A stretch of DNA of 64,000 bases from Nannochloris sp. 'desiccata' (lineage: Eukaryota > Chlorophyta > Trebouxiophyceae > Chlorellales > Chlorellaceae), in the NCBI GenBank assembly GCA_019044685.2, contig JAGTXX020000006.1:2127501-2191500 (forward strand), read 5' to 3'. The translations under genes were made by a program, and so were the position numbers. Under the pieces are notes generated by a model, which saw only the letters and a program-made list of their open reading frames with translations, was not told the DNA's origin and made no database searches. Positions 44,275 through 54,783 of this stretch are shown here, in pieces; position 1 is the first letter of the stretch, and each line of letters starts with the position of its first letter.

Positions 44275-45544
44275 ATGGATCATATGGGCCTAGGTTGGCT
44301 AGTCAGGACGCTCCGTCGCACAGTGACGAGCATTGTAAGCATCGCTCCAGTTCCCCAGCACGTTGCCTTCATCATGGATGGCAATCGCCGCTATGCTGAA
44401 CGACAACAGCTTCAGACTATTCAGGGCCATTCATTTGGATACCAACGTTTGATCCAGGCTTTAGAATGGTGCCTTGATTTAGGAATTACTTGCGTCAGCG
44501 TGTATGCCTTTAGCGTAGACAACTATAAACGCAGCGAAGAAGAAGTCAGAACCCTTATGCACCTCGCAGAAGAGAAGCTTCGGACCATGCTCCAGGAATT
44601 TGATGTCTTAGAAGGACATGGAGTCCAGGTTCGAGTGATTGGGGACTTGTCGTTGGCGCCATTGTCGGTGCAAGAGGCAGCTGAAAATATTGCAACAGCG
44701 ACACAGCATCATAGCAAAGCAGTGCTGAACATCTGCTTTTCATATACGTAAGAAGCATCCATTCTCTTATAGGACCAGCATTCTCGCTTATTTCCATTTC
44801 CACGCATTTATTATTCTTCATTCTTCTTGCCCTGTCGGCCCAACTAACTTTATTATTTTTATATAATACAGAGCATCTAGAGAGATGCAACAAGCACTCG
44901 ACGCAGCATACGTATCACAACAGCAGCAACAAGATTCAATACACAGTCCTATAGATGACTATCTTTATACGTGCGGTTGTCCTCCAGTCGACCTGTTGGT
45001 AAGAACTTCAGGAGAACAACGGCTTAGTGATTTCATGCTCAGACAAAGTAGCCATGCTTTATTAGTATTTACAGGCGTATTATGGCCAGATTTTGGATTT
45101 TTAGACCTCATATCAGCTGTTCTACAATACCAAAAGAAGCATACAACGTTGCAAGCTTCGAGAAAAGCTGGAGCAGCTTCAATAGCTCAACTGTTGCAGC
45201 ACCTGCGACGGGAGGAGCAAGAGAAATCTACTCGTGCACCTAGACTAGCCGAACAGCTCATTAGCTTGAAATTACCGAATACTGCACGCGGTTCCCGTGC
45301 TATTGAAGTTGATTCTCCATGTAGTGTTGCCACGCCAGGTTCAGGAAGTAGCCCTAGTTCTCGATCTGAGGGCAGCAACAGAAGCCCCATCGAATTGTCG
45401 CCGTTTGAAGATGAACAAGTAAGTAGTGCAGTAGAAGACACTGAAAATCATCGTGATGCGTTAGTGGGTGTGGATGTGGCGCCCGCTGCATTCATCATAT
45501 CCCTGGGCACATCGAGCATAACAAAATTGAGACCCATAAACTGA
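44275..45544 (+). CDS. cis-Prenyltransferase, dehydrodolichyl diphosphate synthase type
   Basis: Two exons, 44275-44747 and 44872-45544, give 381 residues. Catalytic motifs are HVAFIMDGNRRYA near 26, VYAFSVDNYKRS near 79, CFSYTASREM across the splice site, and DLLVRTSGEQRLSDFML near 200, followed by TGVLWPDF. These match the eukaryotic DHDDS/Rer2 group that adds isopentenyl units in cis to make dolichyl diphosphate at the ER for N-glycosylation. The N-terminal helix MDHMGLGWLVRTL is typical. After the enzyme domain (about residue 250) comes a 130-residue Ser/Pro/Glu tail not usual in the family. A fragment of this gene is duplicated at 48843-49021. Confidence 0.92.
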
Positions 45545-46379
45545 ATTGCTTACAGGCTTTCTGTTGTGTTATGAAGCAAAATAGAATAAATAAACGTATT
45601 CAACGAGAAAAATCAGAACCCCTGCTACTACACTGCTGCTATCAGAGCTATGCCTGTGATTTTTCTTATGGCGGTGCCCTCGCTCTATTAAGATGGGAGT
45701 GCTGAACGGCGAAGAGTCGCCGAGCATTGAGAAGCTCAGCCCCTCACACCCGGTCAAAATCTCGCCTTGCCGGTAATTGAATTGATCTAGCAGCATAAAT
45801 TCCTGATTTTCAAGCTTAATGCTTTAAAAATGATTCATCTGTGATGCTTGGCTCTGGTAGAAGCATATTTCACACGCTCTTTCTTTCTTTGGAGTTGCTT
45901 GGGCAGATCTGGTGGCCATATGGTGGCATTGGCGGCAGCACCGTTGCCGATGAGCAGATGATATTCACAGCCAGAGGAGAGAGTCTGCATCTCCAAACTG
46001 AACCCAAGACCCCTGAGAAACTCAGTCAAAGGCATATTACATCATAGATAGATTCTAAAAACCCCTAGATTCATAGATAGATGATGAGGAGCAATTAAAA
46101 GAAAACCAAAATACAACTCGCTTGGTTCATTTGCCTTTGGTTCACCAGAGGTTTTTGTTGGCTATTACGGATCAATTTTTCCTTGCCTCGAGACATGATC
46201 GATCATTCTTCACATCTAATAAAAAGAAGAAGGAGTTCGGGCCATCTAAATACCCACTTTAATATAAATGCTCTAAAAATGGGAAATAAAAGCCTGTACA
46301 AAATAAAGTGAAATTCGGTCCTGAAATGAAATGACACTAAATGTCAGTGTCGGCATCTGGATTTTGGGGTTGTGGGAAT

Positions 46380-46990
46380 CTGCGCCTTTTTGTTTGATGA
46401 CAAATCTGTATAACCGGGTGCACCTTCGCTTTTCTGCACTACTACAGCCCGCTCTTTTCTGTGCCTTTCTGCATTGCTGCGGAAAAGCAAAGGGCGAGAT
46501 GCACTGATGCAAATTTGTACCTGTCGGCGGCGGTGCAGAACTGCGCCAGTGTAAAAAGATACTCATTCTGTGAGATAAACGAAAAAGATACAAAAAAAGC
46601 GCCTGTATGTAGTACAATTCACCCTTTCTTTTCGTACTGTTTTCGTACAATTTGGAAGAAAGAAAGAAAAGAGAAGGTAGGAAGAGCCCCGTTTAGAGCT
46701 AGTATTTCTACCCCCCCTACTTTTGCCTGAAACGGCCGAATATGCTATTAGTTTGCTGATATTTTCAATAGAATTTGAATTATAGCCATTTTATTGCTGT
46801 TAATTGAGTTCTGTGTAATTTTGCGCAGATACAGACTATTCTTTTCGGCACTGGTGCAAATTTGCGGTGGAGCAGGGCGGCACTTTTTGCTCTTTTTTGC
46901 ACCGCCGCAAAATAGCACAGGGCGACAAGCAACAGTGCAAATCTGCGCAAGTTGCACTGGCGCTTTTCTGCTGCAATCTGCAACTCTGGA
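46380..46990. repeat. Cluster of imperfect direct and inverted repeats
   Basis: AGGGCGA followed about 15 bases later by TGCAAATTTG or TGCAAATCTG appears at 46490-46516 and again at 46918-46944. TGCAAATTTGCGG also starts at 46855. TTTGCGGTGGAGCA (46861-46874) pairs with TGCACCGCCGCAAA (46898-46911) at 12 of 14 positions. Frames through the cluster are Cys-rich and not protein-like. Confidence 0.55.
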
Positions 46991-47084
46991 AATAAATAAG
47001 TTGCAGAAGGGGGTGTGACTGCTTTTCATGCCATTTTCTGCTTCTGCATAAATCTCACTTTCCACAAAACCCAGATGTGCGATC

Positions 47085-47101
47085 TTTAGGGTTTAGGGTT
47101 A
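47085..47101 (+). repeat. Interstitial telomere-like motif
   Basis: Two exact TTTAGGG units plus TTA, the plant and algal telomere sequence. It lies 127 bases upstream of a start codon, so it could act as a telo-box promoter element, or mark old end-joining. Confidence 0.7.
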
Positions 47102-47227
47102 AAAACGTAAAGGCAACGTAACCCGTAAACGCAAGGCCACGTAAAAGCACTTCCATTGCGACTAAGAGTATTTTTAGATTTAACACATCATAAATTATCA
47201 TTCATTGAATAAAATAAAATAAATACT

Positions 47228-48385
47228 ATGATGCCATCATTGATGGTGTGCCACAGGCTCCTCAAGCTGGCACTTTTTTTGGTTTGCCTCTTCACCCCTT
47301 CTTGGGCATTCTCAGACTCGTGGAACCCTTTCAATACAACTGATGCAGAGATTCAATATATCATAGACACTTACGCGGGCAAAACATTGTACGTCCGATA
47401 GAGCAGGTGCTAATTGTGTGGGATTTTGTCTCCGCGCGGGAATTGAGCTAACTCTTTGTCGTTTCTATGCAGAATTGATTACGCAGAATCTGTTGGCGTG
47501 AACATCACCGTAACAAACAGTCTTCAGACGTCCTTCCGATATGCCCCCTTCATTGAATTGCTGTATGCAAACGGCACTAAGAACTCCGAGGGGAACTTTT
47601 ACGACGTTTGGAACTCTGCTCTGGTGCCCAACCAACTGAATACCAATCAGAACGAGCAGCTGGATTATTCATCTGATGTTCCCGGTATCTTCAACTTGAA
47701 CAAACAGCTTATGTTTGACATGCTTATGATGGCTTTGCCTAGCCAAAATATGATTGCACCCCTGCCAGTTTACAAGTACTTTCCCTTCACGTCAAACCCA
47801 TCTCTAAATGTGACATTTCAATATTTTTCATCTATTCGTGAAAAAGTGCCAGAGGGGGAGTCGAATTCCTTTAATGCCAAATACTCGTCCTCGGTCTACA
47901 GGCAGTCAACATATCTTTACTATCCAAATACCAGGGCCTACATTCTTCTTTACCAAGATCCCGACACAGCGGAGAAACAAATATTCGTCATGCAAGCGTT
48001 TAGCAACCAGGTCAACAACCAAATGACCCCAGATCAATTGATTGTGAACCCGGTTGCTTCCACTGCAACGACCAACCCGTTGACGCCTTCCATTATTCCA
48101 CCTGAGAACTGGACCTTTGCTTACATTGATCTCGACCGGATGCTGATTGTACAGGCTTATGGAGAGGCTCGAATTATCTCTGATAACTTGACCAATGCAT
48201 ATATGTACATCAACCGCGACTCGACAACAGAGTGGTTGTATGCCAAGTATGATTATACTTCTACGATCCCTGTCGCACCCAAGCCAGCTCCAGCCCCGCC
48301 GATTCCTGCCTCTGGGGCCGCTGCTTACGGGCAGATATGCGGTGTATCCGCTGCATCGGCTGTTATTGCTTTCATGTTCGCTTAA
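47228..48385 (+). CDS. Secreted protein of unknown family, possible GPI anchor
   Basis: Two exons, 47228-47388 and 47473-48385, give 357 residues. The start has a signal peptide (LLKLALFLVCLFTPSWA). The ectodomain has several N-glycosylation sites (NTT, NIT, NGT, NVT, NWT, NLT), many aromatic residues and only one cysteine late in the chain, suggesting a beta-rich extracellular fold. A Pro/Ala hinge (APKPAPAPPIPASGA) leads to a hydrophobic C-terminus (SAASAVIAFMFA), as expected for a GPI-anchor signal. A second in-frame ATG follows the first. I do not recognise the family. It lies alone in a gene-poor region. Confidence 0.8.
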
Positions 48386-48842
48386 ACACTGTTGCACTAA
48401 TGATGTCGGTCAATGATTCAGAAAACTCTTTTTTATTATTATTATTTATTGTTATCATTTGTCTTCCTACAAATCGCCTAGAATACGATCTCCTATTCCT
48501 GTGTCGTTCTGTCAGTGTCGATGTATATAAATATAATCTTGAGCCTAGGTTGAGCCTCCTCCCGTTCCCATAGTGATCCTACTCCTCTCTTTCTAATTGA
48601 ATACCTTAATTGCAACCCGTACACTACATAAATATATTAATTGGAGTCTTTTAACAGCGTTGTTGAAGTATCAACTGCTTCTTAGCTCCAGCACTGCTTT
48701 TGTCTGATCAGATATATCGTTCTGTCTAGTTCAATACCTACTCTCACGACCCTGGCACTACAAACCCGCCTCCTATTAAATGCTGAAATGATAATCGCTA
48801 ATTTAACTTTTAATTAATGGAAAATAGTCTATAGAGTTGTAG
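48386..48842. other. 3' flank of the secreted protein gene
   Basis: AT-rich, with no gene seen before the duplicated fragment. Confidence 0.45.
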
Positions 48843-49080
48843 GCTCAACTATTGCAGCACCTGCGACGGGAGGAGCAAGAGACATCTACTCGTGCACCTA
48901 GACTAGCCGAACAGCTCATTAGCTTGAAATTACCGAATACTGCACGCGGTTCTTGTGCTATTGAAGTTGATTCTCCATGTAGTGTTGCCACGCCAGGTTC
49001 AGGAAGTAGCCCTAGTTCTCGGGGGGGGGGGGGGGCGGGGGGGGGGATGTGGCGCCTCTGGATTCGTCGTATCTTGGCGT
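48843..49080 (+). pseudogene. Partial duplicate of the cis-prenyltransferase gene with a poly-G tract
   Basis: 48843-49021 matches 45185-45363 of the cis-prenyltransferase second exon at 175 of 179 positions by eye. The copy then enters a G15-C-G10 tract (49021-49046), where about 108 bases of the parent are missing. It resumes with GGATGTGGCGCC, equal to 45472-45483, after which the match fades. The copy has no start, no catalytic motifs and no promoter of its own, so it is a broken fragment. The high identity of the first part means the copying was recent or corrected by gene conversion. Confidence 0.85.
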
Positions 49081-49328
49081 AAGAAGAAGGATAGTATCTT
49101 AAATACCGTGGTAAAAGAATTTCATTTTATCCATACAACGTTACGTCGATATTCTACAGCTCCCAAGCCGGCAAAAAAAAAATCATCACCCCTGTTTTTT
49201 ATTTTTCATAAGCTATATAGTGTATTACGTTGATATTCTATTCCATTATACATAATTACATCGTAGATCTATTTATTTTTATTGTTAAAGATGAAATTTA
49301 CCAGCTTTCTCAAATCAATAAACTTTCT

Positions 49329-50165
49329 TCAATCAGAATCTCCAGCGCTTGTATCTTCTACTTCACTAGTAGAAGAAGAAGACGGCACGTCCACCACACA
49401 CGGCGCAGCTCTTACCCCTAACGCCCACGCCGCAATCAACAACGCCTCAGCTCGTCCATGGTCTTTCTTCCTTTTCAAATACTTTTCAGCTGCTTGTGGA
49501 AACAGCTGACGTGCCAAAGCTAAACTTCCCTCTTTCCCCGCCCTTGTTAAACCAAGCGACCTTTTCCAGCTTGGAGCAGAAATGCGCTGATATTCTAGAC
49601 TTTCTGCTATAAATAACCCTGTTATCAATCCTGTAGCGAAGCCTGACCCGTACCAGGCGTATTTCCCGCTCAAGTGAGTAGGCGTAGTGAATTCTATGGC
49701 TGCCCGAACAGCAGCCTTTGGATCCTCTGCAGCGATATTTTGAAGGAGTTGTAAGAACGCTGCAGGGCTCGGCTGTTTCTTTTCTCTCGTTGTCATTTTC
49801 CAGATCTCAGTAGGCATGTCGAAGACCACGGGCTGAGCGACAGAGATTAATTGATCTGGCGGTAGGTCCAGAACAGCGTCCGAATTGCTCCAACGTAAGG
49901 TGGATATAGCTCCACTGGAATCTGGATCAACTCCAATGATAACAGAAGAAGTATATGGTTTTAGTAACTCAGGAAAGACGGGTTCTTCGCTACAAATATC
50001 GAATTCCCAGGAGGATGTCGGTGATGGGGTTGGTGGTGTTGCAAAAGTAGTGAATTTAGAGAGGCATCGGCCTAAGTTAGTATCATGATTGATACTTGGG
50101 AATATTCTGTATGCAACGCTGGAAGGGTGGCGTATTATGTTGCCTTGTAACACACGATTCCACAT
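49329..50165 (-). CDS. MOC1: Chloroplast Holliday junction resolvase, MOC1 type
   Basis: A single-exon protein of 278 residues. The N-terminus (MWNRVLQGNIIRHPSSVAYR) is a basic, Ser-rich presequence. The RuvC-like fold starts at SSVIIGVDPDSSGAIS, with the first catalytic Asp. AAIEFTTP carries the second acid; GKYAWYGSGFATGLITGLFI and APSWKRSLGL are typical MOC1 words; KRKKDHGRAEALLIAAWALG supplies the last Asp and Glu. MOC1 cuts four-way DNA junctions so chloroplast nucleoids can separate at division. The central Glu is usually followed by Gln (VEQ); here it is IEF, which may matter little. The acidic Ser/Thr tail is unremarkable. Confidence 0.93.
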   Translation of the reverse strand: MWNRVLQGNIIRHPSSVAYRIFPSINHDTNLGRCLSKFTTFATPPTPSPTSSWEFDICSEEPVFPELLKPYTSSVIIGVDPDSSGAISTLRWSNSDAVLDLPPDQLISVAQPVVFDMPTEIWKMTTREKKQPSPAAFLQLLQNIAAEDPKAAVRAAIEFTTPTHLSGKYAWYGSGFATGLITGLFIAESLEYQRISAPSWKRSLGLTRAGKEGSLALARQLFPQAAEKYLKRKKDHGRAEALLIAAWALGVRAAPCVVDVPSSSSTSEVEDTSAGDSD

Positions 50166-50402
50166 TTTATTAATCGATCACTTTTTTGAAATAATTTAAA
50201 AGGGAGCGTACGCTAAATTCAATGACGCTCCACAGATATTTTAAATAAATTACTGTGCTTATGAATTTATGACAATAAAAAGATATTGTGGGATCTTGTG
50301 GAGGTTTGCTTTATGGACAGATCTTGCACTTTCTTGTCCCCGTCTCGAGCAAGTTCCACTCAACTTACAATTGTAATTCAATAAAATATATAAAATACAT
50401 TA

Positions 50403-53117
50403 TCACGCAGCTTGTTCTGCTACATCAAAGAGTAATCTTAGCCTCTGAGCTCCATTCGCATCACCCAATTTTTCTACAACACCAGCCAGCCCTTTTGCAG
50501 CTGATATTTTGGCATTTCGACTTTCCTCTTTTCCTGCAGCAGGCTCTAGAGCTCTCACAGCCGCCTGCACGACCTCAGAAACACCTTCTAAACCTTTAAC
50601 CAATCTACCTTGCACCCATGCAGCAGGCAAAGCGTCTAATAACCTCCCAGTACGCTCTGTAAGGACCTCTGGATCAACTATCCCCGCTCTTATATAGGGC
50701 AATAAATGTCTCACCGTCAGTTGCTGCACCGCTAAATTCTGCACTTTATCTGCAGGGAGCACTTGATGAAAGGCACAAACACTTTGTAATAACCGTAAAC
50801 CACGGCTAAAAGCTCGCTCCATATACTGCTCCCCACGAGCAGTCGTCGCCAACACCATCGGAGGCCATGACGGGACCACCAAGTTCCCTACAGCTTCTTT
50901 TAAACGACTTTCCGTGGCGCGTACCACCCCTACCAACGCCTCGCTGTCAATATCCAAGTATACCATCAATTCTGCGAGCATGGATGCCACTATCTTACTT
51001 TGACGGGTGCTGAGTACTCTCCAGCAGCGAGTCACTGTTGCTGAAATTAAAGGCAATATCAATGCTCGTACTATTTTAGGTACCAGATCCACGTCAGGGT
51101 CATTTGGTTGTGGAGCACTACCGTCAGATGGCATACCATAGTCGAATAACAATTTATGCCATTCTTGTTGATCGAAACCTTGATAAGCAACAGTTCGAGC
51201 ATTCTCCGCTAGATCTTTATTTGTAGACTCAGGGAAGTTTCCATTGGCCTTGTTTATTGTTGAGCTACTTCCTGTTACTGCGACCATTGGTTTTTCAGTT
51301 GCTTGGTCAAGAGGGTTCCATGATAACAATTCTTGCCGTACAAACGGTGCAAACAATGCAGGTACAGATTCTGCCATGTACGCATCATTATATTGACCCC
51401 GGTACGTGTGCTTCCATTCTTCAAGTCTGGTTTTGACCGCTGTTAATGAACCATACTCATCAGCTGCATCACGGAAAACAGTTTCAGATGCTTCTAATAC
51501 TTCCCCTTTACGGCGATTATAGGTTTCTATTTCATCTTCAGACTCGCTGGTAGTGATATCACCTGGGTATTGCCTTTCTTTTTGGTGCTTGCTTTGATTG
51601 TATCTTTGCTGACGATTTGAGATTCTTGTAGCTACTTTTGAACGTCTAAGGACATTTGAATCACGTCCAAACTCATCTAGTTCAACAGGAATGTGATTTC
51701 CAAGCAATAACCTCTCTTCCTCTTTCTCTGCAGCTTGAGCAGCAGCGGCAGTTGCTTCTTTTGCCCCACAACCACCACCCGATAAAACGCTCAATGCAGC
51801 CGCCACCGCAGCCTCTGCTGGCAACCGCTCCTCAGCTTCTATCTCTACACATCTACGGGAATACGCTGTAAATCGCTCTTCACGAGCACGCTGCAGCTCA
51901 TCTTGCAGCTCCTCTATTAAAGGAGATTTCTCAGCAAGCATTGAACAGATGTCAACAACATAGGCTCGTAATTTTTGAATAAAAATGTATCTCTCTCCAG
52001 CCTCTCCTATCTCCTCTTCCATACGCTTCATCCCCGCAACGCAGTCTTCTAAACCGCGGTCAGTGCGTGCTAAATTCTTCTCTGCTTGGCGTTGAGAAAG
52101 CTGTGCCCTTTGTAAAGCAGCACGGAGGGAAGTGACAACCTCATCTGCTGCAGCAGCAACGGCGGCACTTTGTGAAGGAGGTAAGAAAGCAGCAGCTGTG
52201 CCAATAGCTGTACTAGGTGGCATTTTAGTGTCTGAAACTTTCTTTTTCATAAAAGCAGCACGAGTTCCAAGTTCGGCGCTTCGAATACCTTTTCTAATTT
52301 GCTCTTCTGCCCAAACCTCCTCCTCCTCCTCCTCCTCCTCGTCATTAGGATCAGCTGCAGGCATAACCACGTCCTCCTTTTCTTCAGCTTTCGCAGCAAG
52401 GCCTTGCACTTTTTTGCTGCCATTCCCCTGCATTCCTGTAGCAAATGGCTCTAAGAAAGAACTGCCTCTGCCTTGACCACCACCAACAAGGTCAATGTAG
52501 TCTGGCCGGGGAGCACCCCGTGACCGTAGCTGCTCTCTTTTGGCCTTTACTGCTCTAATTGCCGCTTGATCCGGAATACTCAATCTGAGCCCATCCGTAT
52601 CTTCGACGTCCATATCTTCTTCCTGTATGACGGTAGCTGACGGTGGCGGTAGAAAGGGCATTGAGGTGGCTGCCATTCCCGATGCTGCTGGCGGTGTTGC
52701 TGCCGCTTTCAGACTACGTGGGGCACGTTGCGTCGCACTTTGTAATTCTTTCAACCTTTCTGCTGTATATTCTCCAGCTGCAGCCACTTGTGTGTTGTAT
52801 CCAGTAGAGACTGTAGGCAGGGTGACAGTGCTGCCTGGCGGTGCTCGAAGACTGGGTTTATTTTTTGATTTTCCTTTAAAGATGGACTTTGCAGTCATTG
52901 AAACACCCCCTTGACCTTCCTCATCTTCTCCTCCATCATCAAAGCTTAAGAGCGTAGCAGATTTGTTATCTTTCTTGGCTCTTTCCTTGAGTTGTTTTTG
53001 CTGGGCTGTCTTGACGGTGGCGGGCAGAATGGCAACGACGCCGTTGTCACCGCCTTCCTCGTCTTCTTCATCAGCAAAGCTGAGTTTGGATTTTCTTAAG
53101 CTTCGTTGTTTACTCAT
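50403..53117 (-). CDS. ILP1 / PAXBP1 / GCFC-type splicing factor
   Basis: A single-exon protein of 904 residues. The N-terminal third is acidic and basic low-complexity (KSKLSFADEEDEEGGDNG), typical of this family and including FADEEDEE and LLSFDDGGED short motifs. Coiled coils lie near 330-420. The GCF-C domain covers about 555-900 (YNDAYMAESVPALFAPFVRQ, ELLSWNPL). Plant ILP1 and human PAXBP1 belong to the intron-lariat spliceosome disassembly complex (NTR). A run of GAG/GAA codons (52316-52342) encodes poly-Glu. Intronless despite its size. Confidence 0.9.
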   Translation of the reverse strand: MSKQRSLRKSKLSFADEEDEEGGDNGVVAILPATVKTAQQKQLKERAKKDNKSATLLSFDDGGEDEEGQGGVSMTAKSIFKGKSKNKPSLRAPPGSTVTLPTVSTGYNTQVAAAGEYTAERLKELQSATQRAPRSLKAAATPPAASGMAATSMPFLPPPSATVIQEEDMDVEDTDGLRLSIPDQAAIRAVKAKREQLRSRGAPRPDYIDLVGGGQGRGSSFLEPFATGMQGNGSKKVQGLAAKAEEKEDVVMPAADPNDEEEEEEEEVWAEEQIRKGIRSAELGTRAAFMKKKVSDTKMPPSTAIGTAAAFLPPSQSAAVAAAADEVVTSLRAALQRAQLSQRQAEKNLARTDRGLEDCVAGMKRMEEEIGEAGERYIFIQKLRAYVVDICSMLAEKSPLIEELQDELQRAREERFTAYSRRCVEIEAEERLPAEAAVAAALSVLSGGGCGAKEATAAAAQAAEKEEERLLLGNHIPVELDEFGRDSNVLRRSKVATRISNRQQRYNQSKHQKERQYPGDITTSESEDEIETYNRRKGEVLEASETVFRDAADEYGSLTAVKTRLEEWKHTYRGQYNDAYMAESVPALFAPFVRQELLSWNPLDQATEKPMVAVTGSSSTINKANGNFPESTNKDLAENARTVAYQGFDQQEWHKLLFDYGMPSDGSAPQPNDPDVDLVPKIVRALILPLISATVTRCWRVLSTRQSKIVASMLAELMVYLDIDSEALVGVVRATESRLKEAVGNLVVPSWPPMVLATTARGEQYMERAFSRGLRLLQSVCAFHQVLPADKVQNLAVQQLTVRHLLPYIRAGIVDPEVLTERTGRLLDALPAAWVQGRLVKGLEGVSEVVQAAVRALEPAAGKEESRNAKISAAKGLAGVVEKLGDANGAQRLRLLFDVAEQAA

Positions 53118-53517
53118 TCTGATTTAATTTGGCATGTTTTTAACAATTTATTATATGATCAGAAGAATTTGCATCGGATTTGAAGCTAGGAAGATGCAAT
53201 TAATGCCTTGCATATGCTGTCAATAAGTCGATAACATATCAGAGAAATAGTCTATATCATTTTAATTGGCTCTTAGGAGGGAATATCGTATTATTGTTTT
53301 TCAAAAGTTTGCATTTTCTCTCTCCAATAAATTCGCCACATCCTACAATGCTGCTGTTAGTTAGCATTTCTATCAATTCTAACCTTTGTACATATAACAC
53401 CACCTTCATTTCAGAAACAAATTAATGCTTATTTTCGCGATTTATTTCCCACATTGAAGATTGAACATCGCCAACACATGCAGTTACCTTAGTAGGCGCA
53501 TTTTGAAATTTAATAAC
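53118..53517. promoter_or_regulatory. Divergent promoter of ILP1 and mitochondrial carrier genes
   Basis: 400 bases separate the two start codons. The space is AT-rich; no specific motif was identified. Confidence 0.45.
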
Positions 53518-54534
53518 ATGGGACAGAGCACTTCTGACACCCAGGTAGCTGAATCAGGAGCCGGTGGCTCTAAAACAGTAAAAAAGAGCAAATTGGCTTC
53601 TGTGGTTAGTGGCTCCATGTCTGGCGCCATAGTGAGTAGTTGTGTCCAACCACTAGACGTTATACGGACCAAAATGCAAGCAGATAGCGCTCATGGTGTC
53701 ACTAGATCTACTGCGCAGACAATAGCGTTAATTGCTAAGGATGGAGGTGGATTAATGACTTTTTGGCGAGGGACTCAGCCTACCGTCATTCGCCTTGCCA
53801 TCGGTGCAGGCCTTCACTTTACCTTATTAGAGACTATTAAACCTTGGTTTGAGAAAAAAAAACCAGATGGAACAGTACATATGGATGTATTAGGTGCAGC
53901 ACTTACTGGAGGACTCTCACGAGGCCTTGCTGCGATGATTTCGTGTCCAATTACTCTAGTAAAAACGAGAATGGAATATGTGCCTAGTGCGGGAAGTGGT
54001 ATTAGTACTGCAGCAGTACTACCACAATATCGTAACACAGTGCATGCACTGAATACAATAGCTCGCGAAGAAGGTATTCGAGGTTTATATCGAGGGTTAG
54101 GTCCAACAATCTTAGCAAATGCCCCCTTTTCAGCACTCTATTATACTTTTTATACTCGCCTTCAAGAGCGGCTTAGAAAGGTAGGTAGCGATTTACCCAA
54201 CCCTGCCATCAACTTTGCATCAGGGACGCTAGCAGCAGTAGCAGCAACGTTGCTAACACAGCCTGCGGATGTGGTGAGGACGAGGGTGCAGTTGGGGTTG
54301 GCTAGAGGGTCGGCTACTGGGGCAGGTGGTGGTGTCCGTGGCGGTGCATCAATAGTGAGTGTTTTACAACATATAGCAGCGTCACAAGGGTATAAAGGAA
54401 TGCTTGTTGGCGCAGCACCTAGAATATTGAAACGGACGTTGCAGACTGCGCTTGTATGGACGTTGTATGAAGAGCTAATGCCACGGCTGACTAAGGCTAC
54501 TGACTGGGCGGGTAGGAAAATTAAAGACATGTAG
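53518..54534 (+). CDS. Mitochondrial carrier, SLC25A38/Hem25 type (glycine transport)
   Basis: A single-exon protein of 338 residues from the ATG at 53518 (MGQSTSDTQVAESGAGG). Three mitochondrial carrier repeats carry the signature PxDxxRTKMQ or similar: QPLDVIRTKMQ, CPITLVKTRME and QPADVVRTRVQ. The second and third repeats (ANAPFSALYYTFYTRL and RILKRTLQTALVWTLYEELM) are those of SLC25A38, which brings glycine into mitochondria for haem synthesis in yeast and animals. The middle Pro-Ile in CPITLVKTR and the KRTLQTALVWTLYEE tail support this assignment over other carriers. A Gly-rich loop lies in repeat 3. Confidence 0.85.
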   Translation: MGQSTSDTQVAESGAGGSKTVKKSKLASVVSGSMSGAIVSSCVQPLDVIRTKMQADSAHGVTRSTAQTIALIAKDGGGLMTFWRGTQPTVIRLAIGAGLHFTLLETIKPWFEKKKPDGTVHMDVLGAALTGGLSRGLAAMISCPITLVKTRMEYVPSAGSGISTAAVLPQYRNTVHALNTIAREEGIRGLYRGLGPTILANAPFSALYYTFYTRLQERLRKVGSDLPNPAINFASGTLAAVAATLLTQPADVVRTRVQLGLARGSATGAGGGVRGGASIVSVLQHIAASQGYKGMLVGAAPRILKRTLQTALVWTLYEELMPRLTKATDWAGRKIKDM

Positions 54535-54783
54535 GTTAATATTTAGTGTAAATGAACCCTAATTTTACTGTATTTGTTAGACAATTTTACAACCATCTAA
54601 TCTGATGAGAAAAGTACACAATAGGAGTAAAGCAACGAGTGAATCGATTGGGAAAACCGCTTCAGCTATTAAATAACATGTTGGTTAAAAGCCAGAAAAA
54701 ACTTTGAAAGGGGATTTTACCAACCAAATGAACAACAGGGGATGATGAAAGCGATATAAACAACGACAACATAATGAGCTATT

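Larger units (their letters stand above)
45545..47227. other. Gene-poor region with degenerate repeats
   Basis: A 1.7-kb stretch with no supported gene. The part from 46380 to 46990 is made of related GC-rich words (GTGCAAATTTGC, TTTGCGG, AGGGCGA) on both strands. A short telomere-like motif lies at 47085-47101. The rest is AT-rich, with GATAGAT-like runs near 46046-46082. Confidence 0.5.

Noticed and set aside
47085..47101. A true chromosome end
   Set aside because: Only two units, with genes on both sides.
48852..49082. Open frame through the cis-prenyltransferase copy
   Set aside because: It opens only because the fragment keeps the parent's frame and then runs through poly-G; no start context or catalytic residues.
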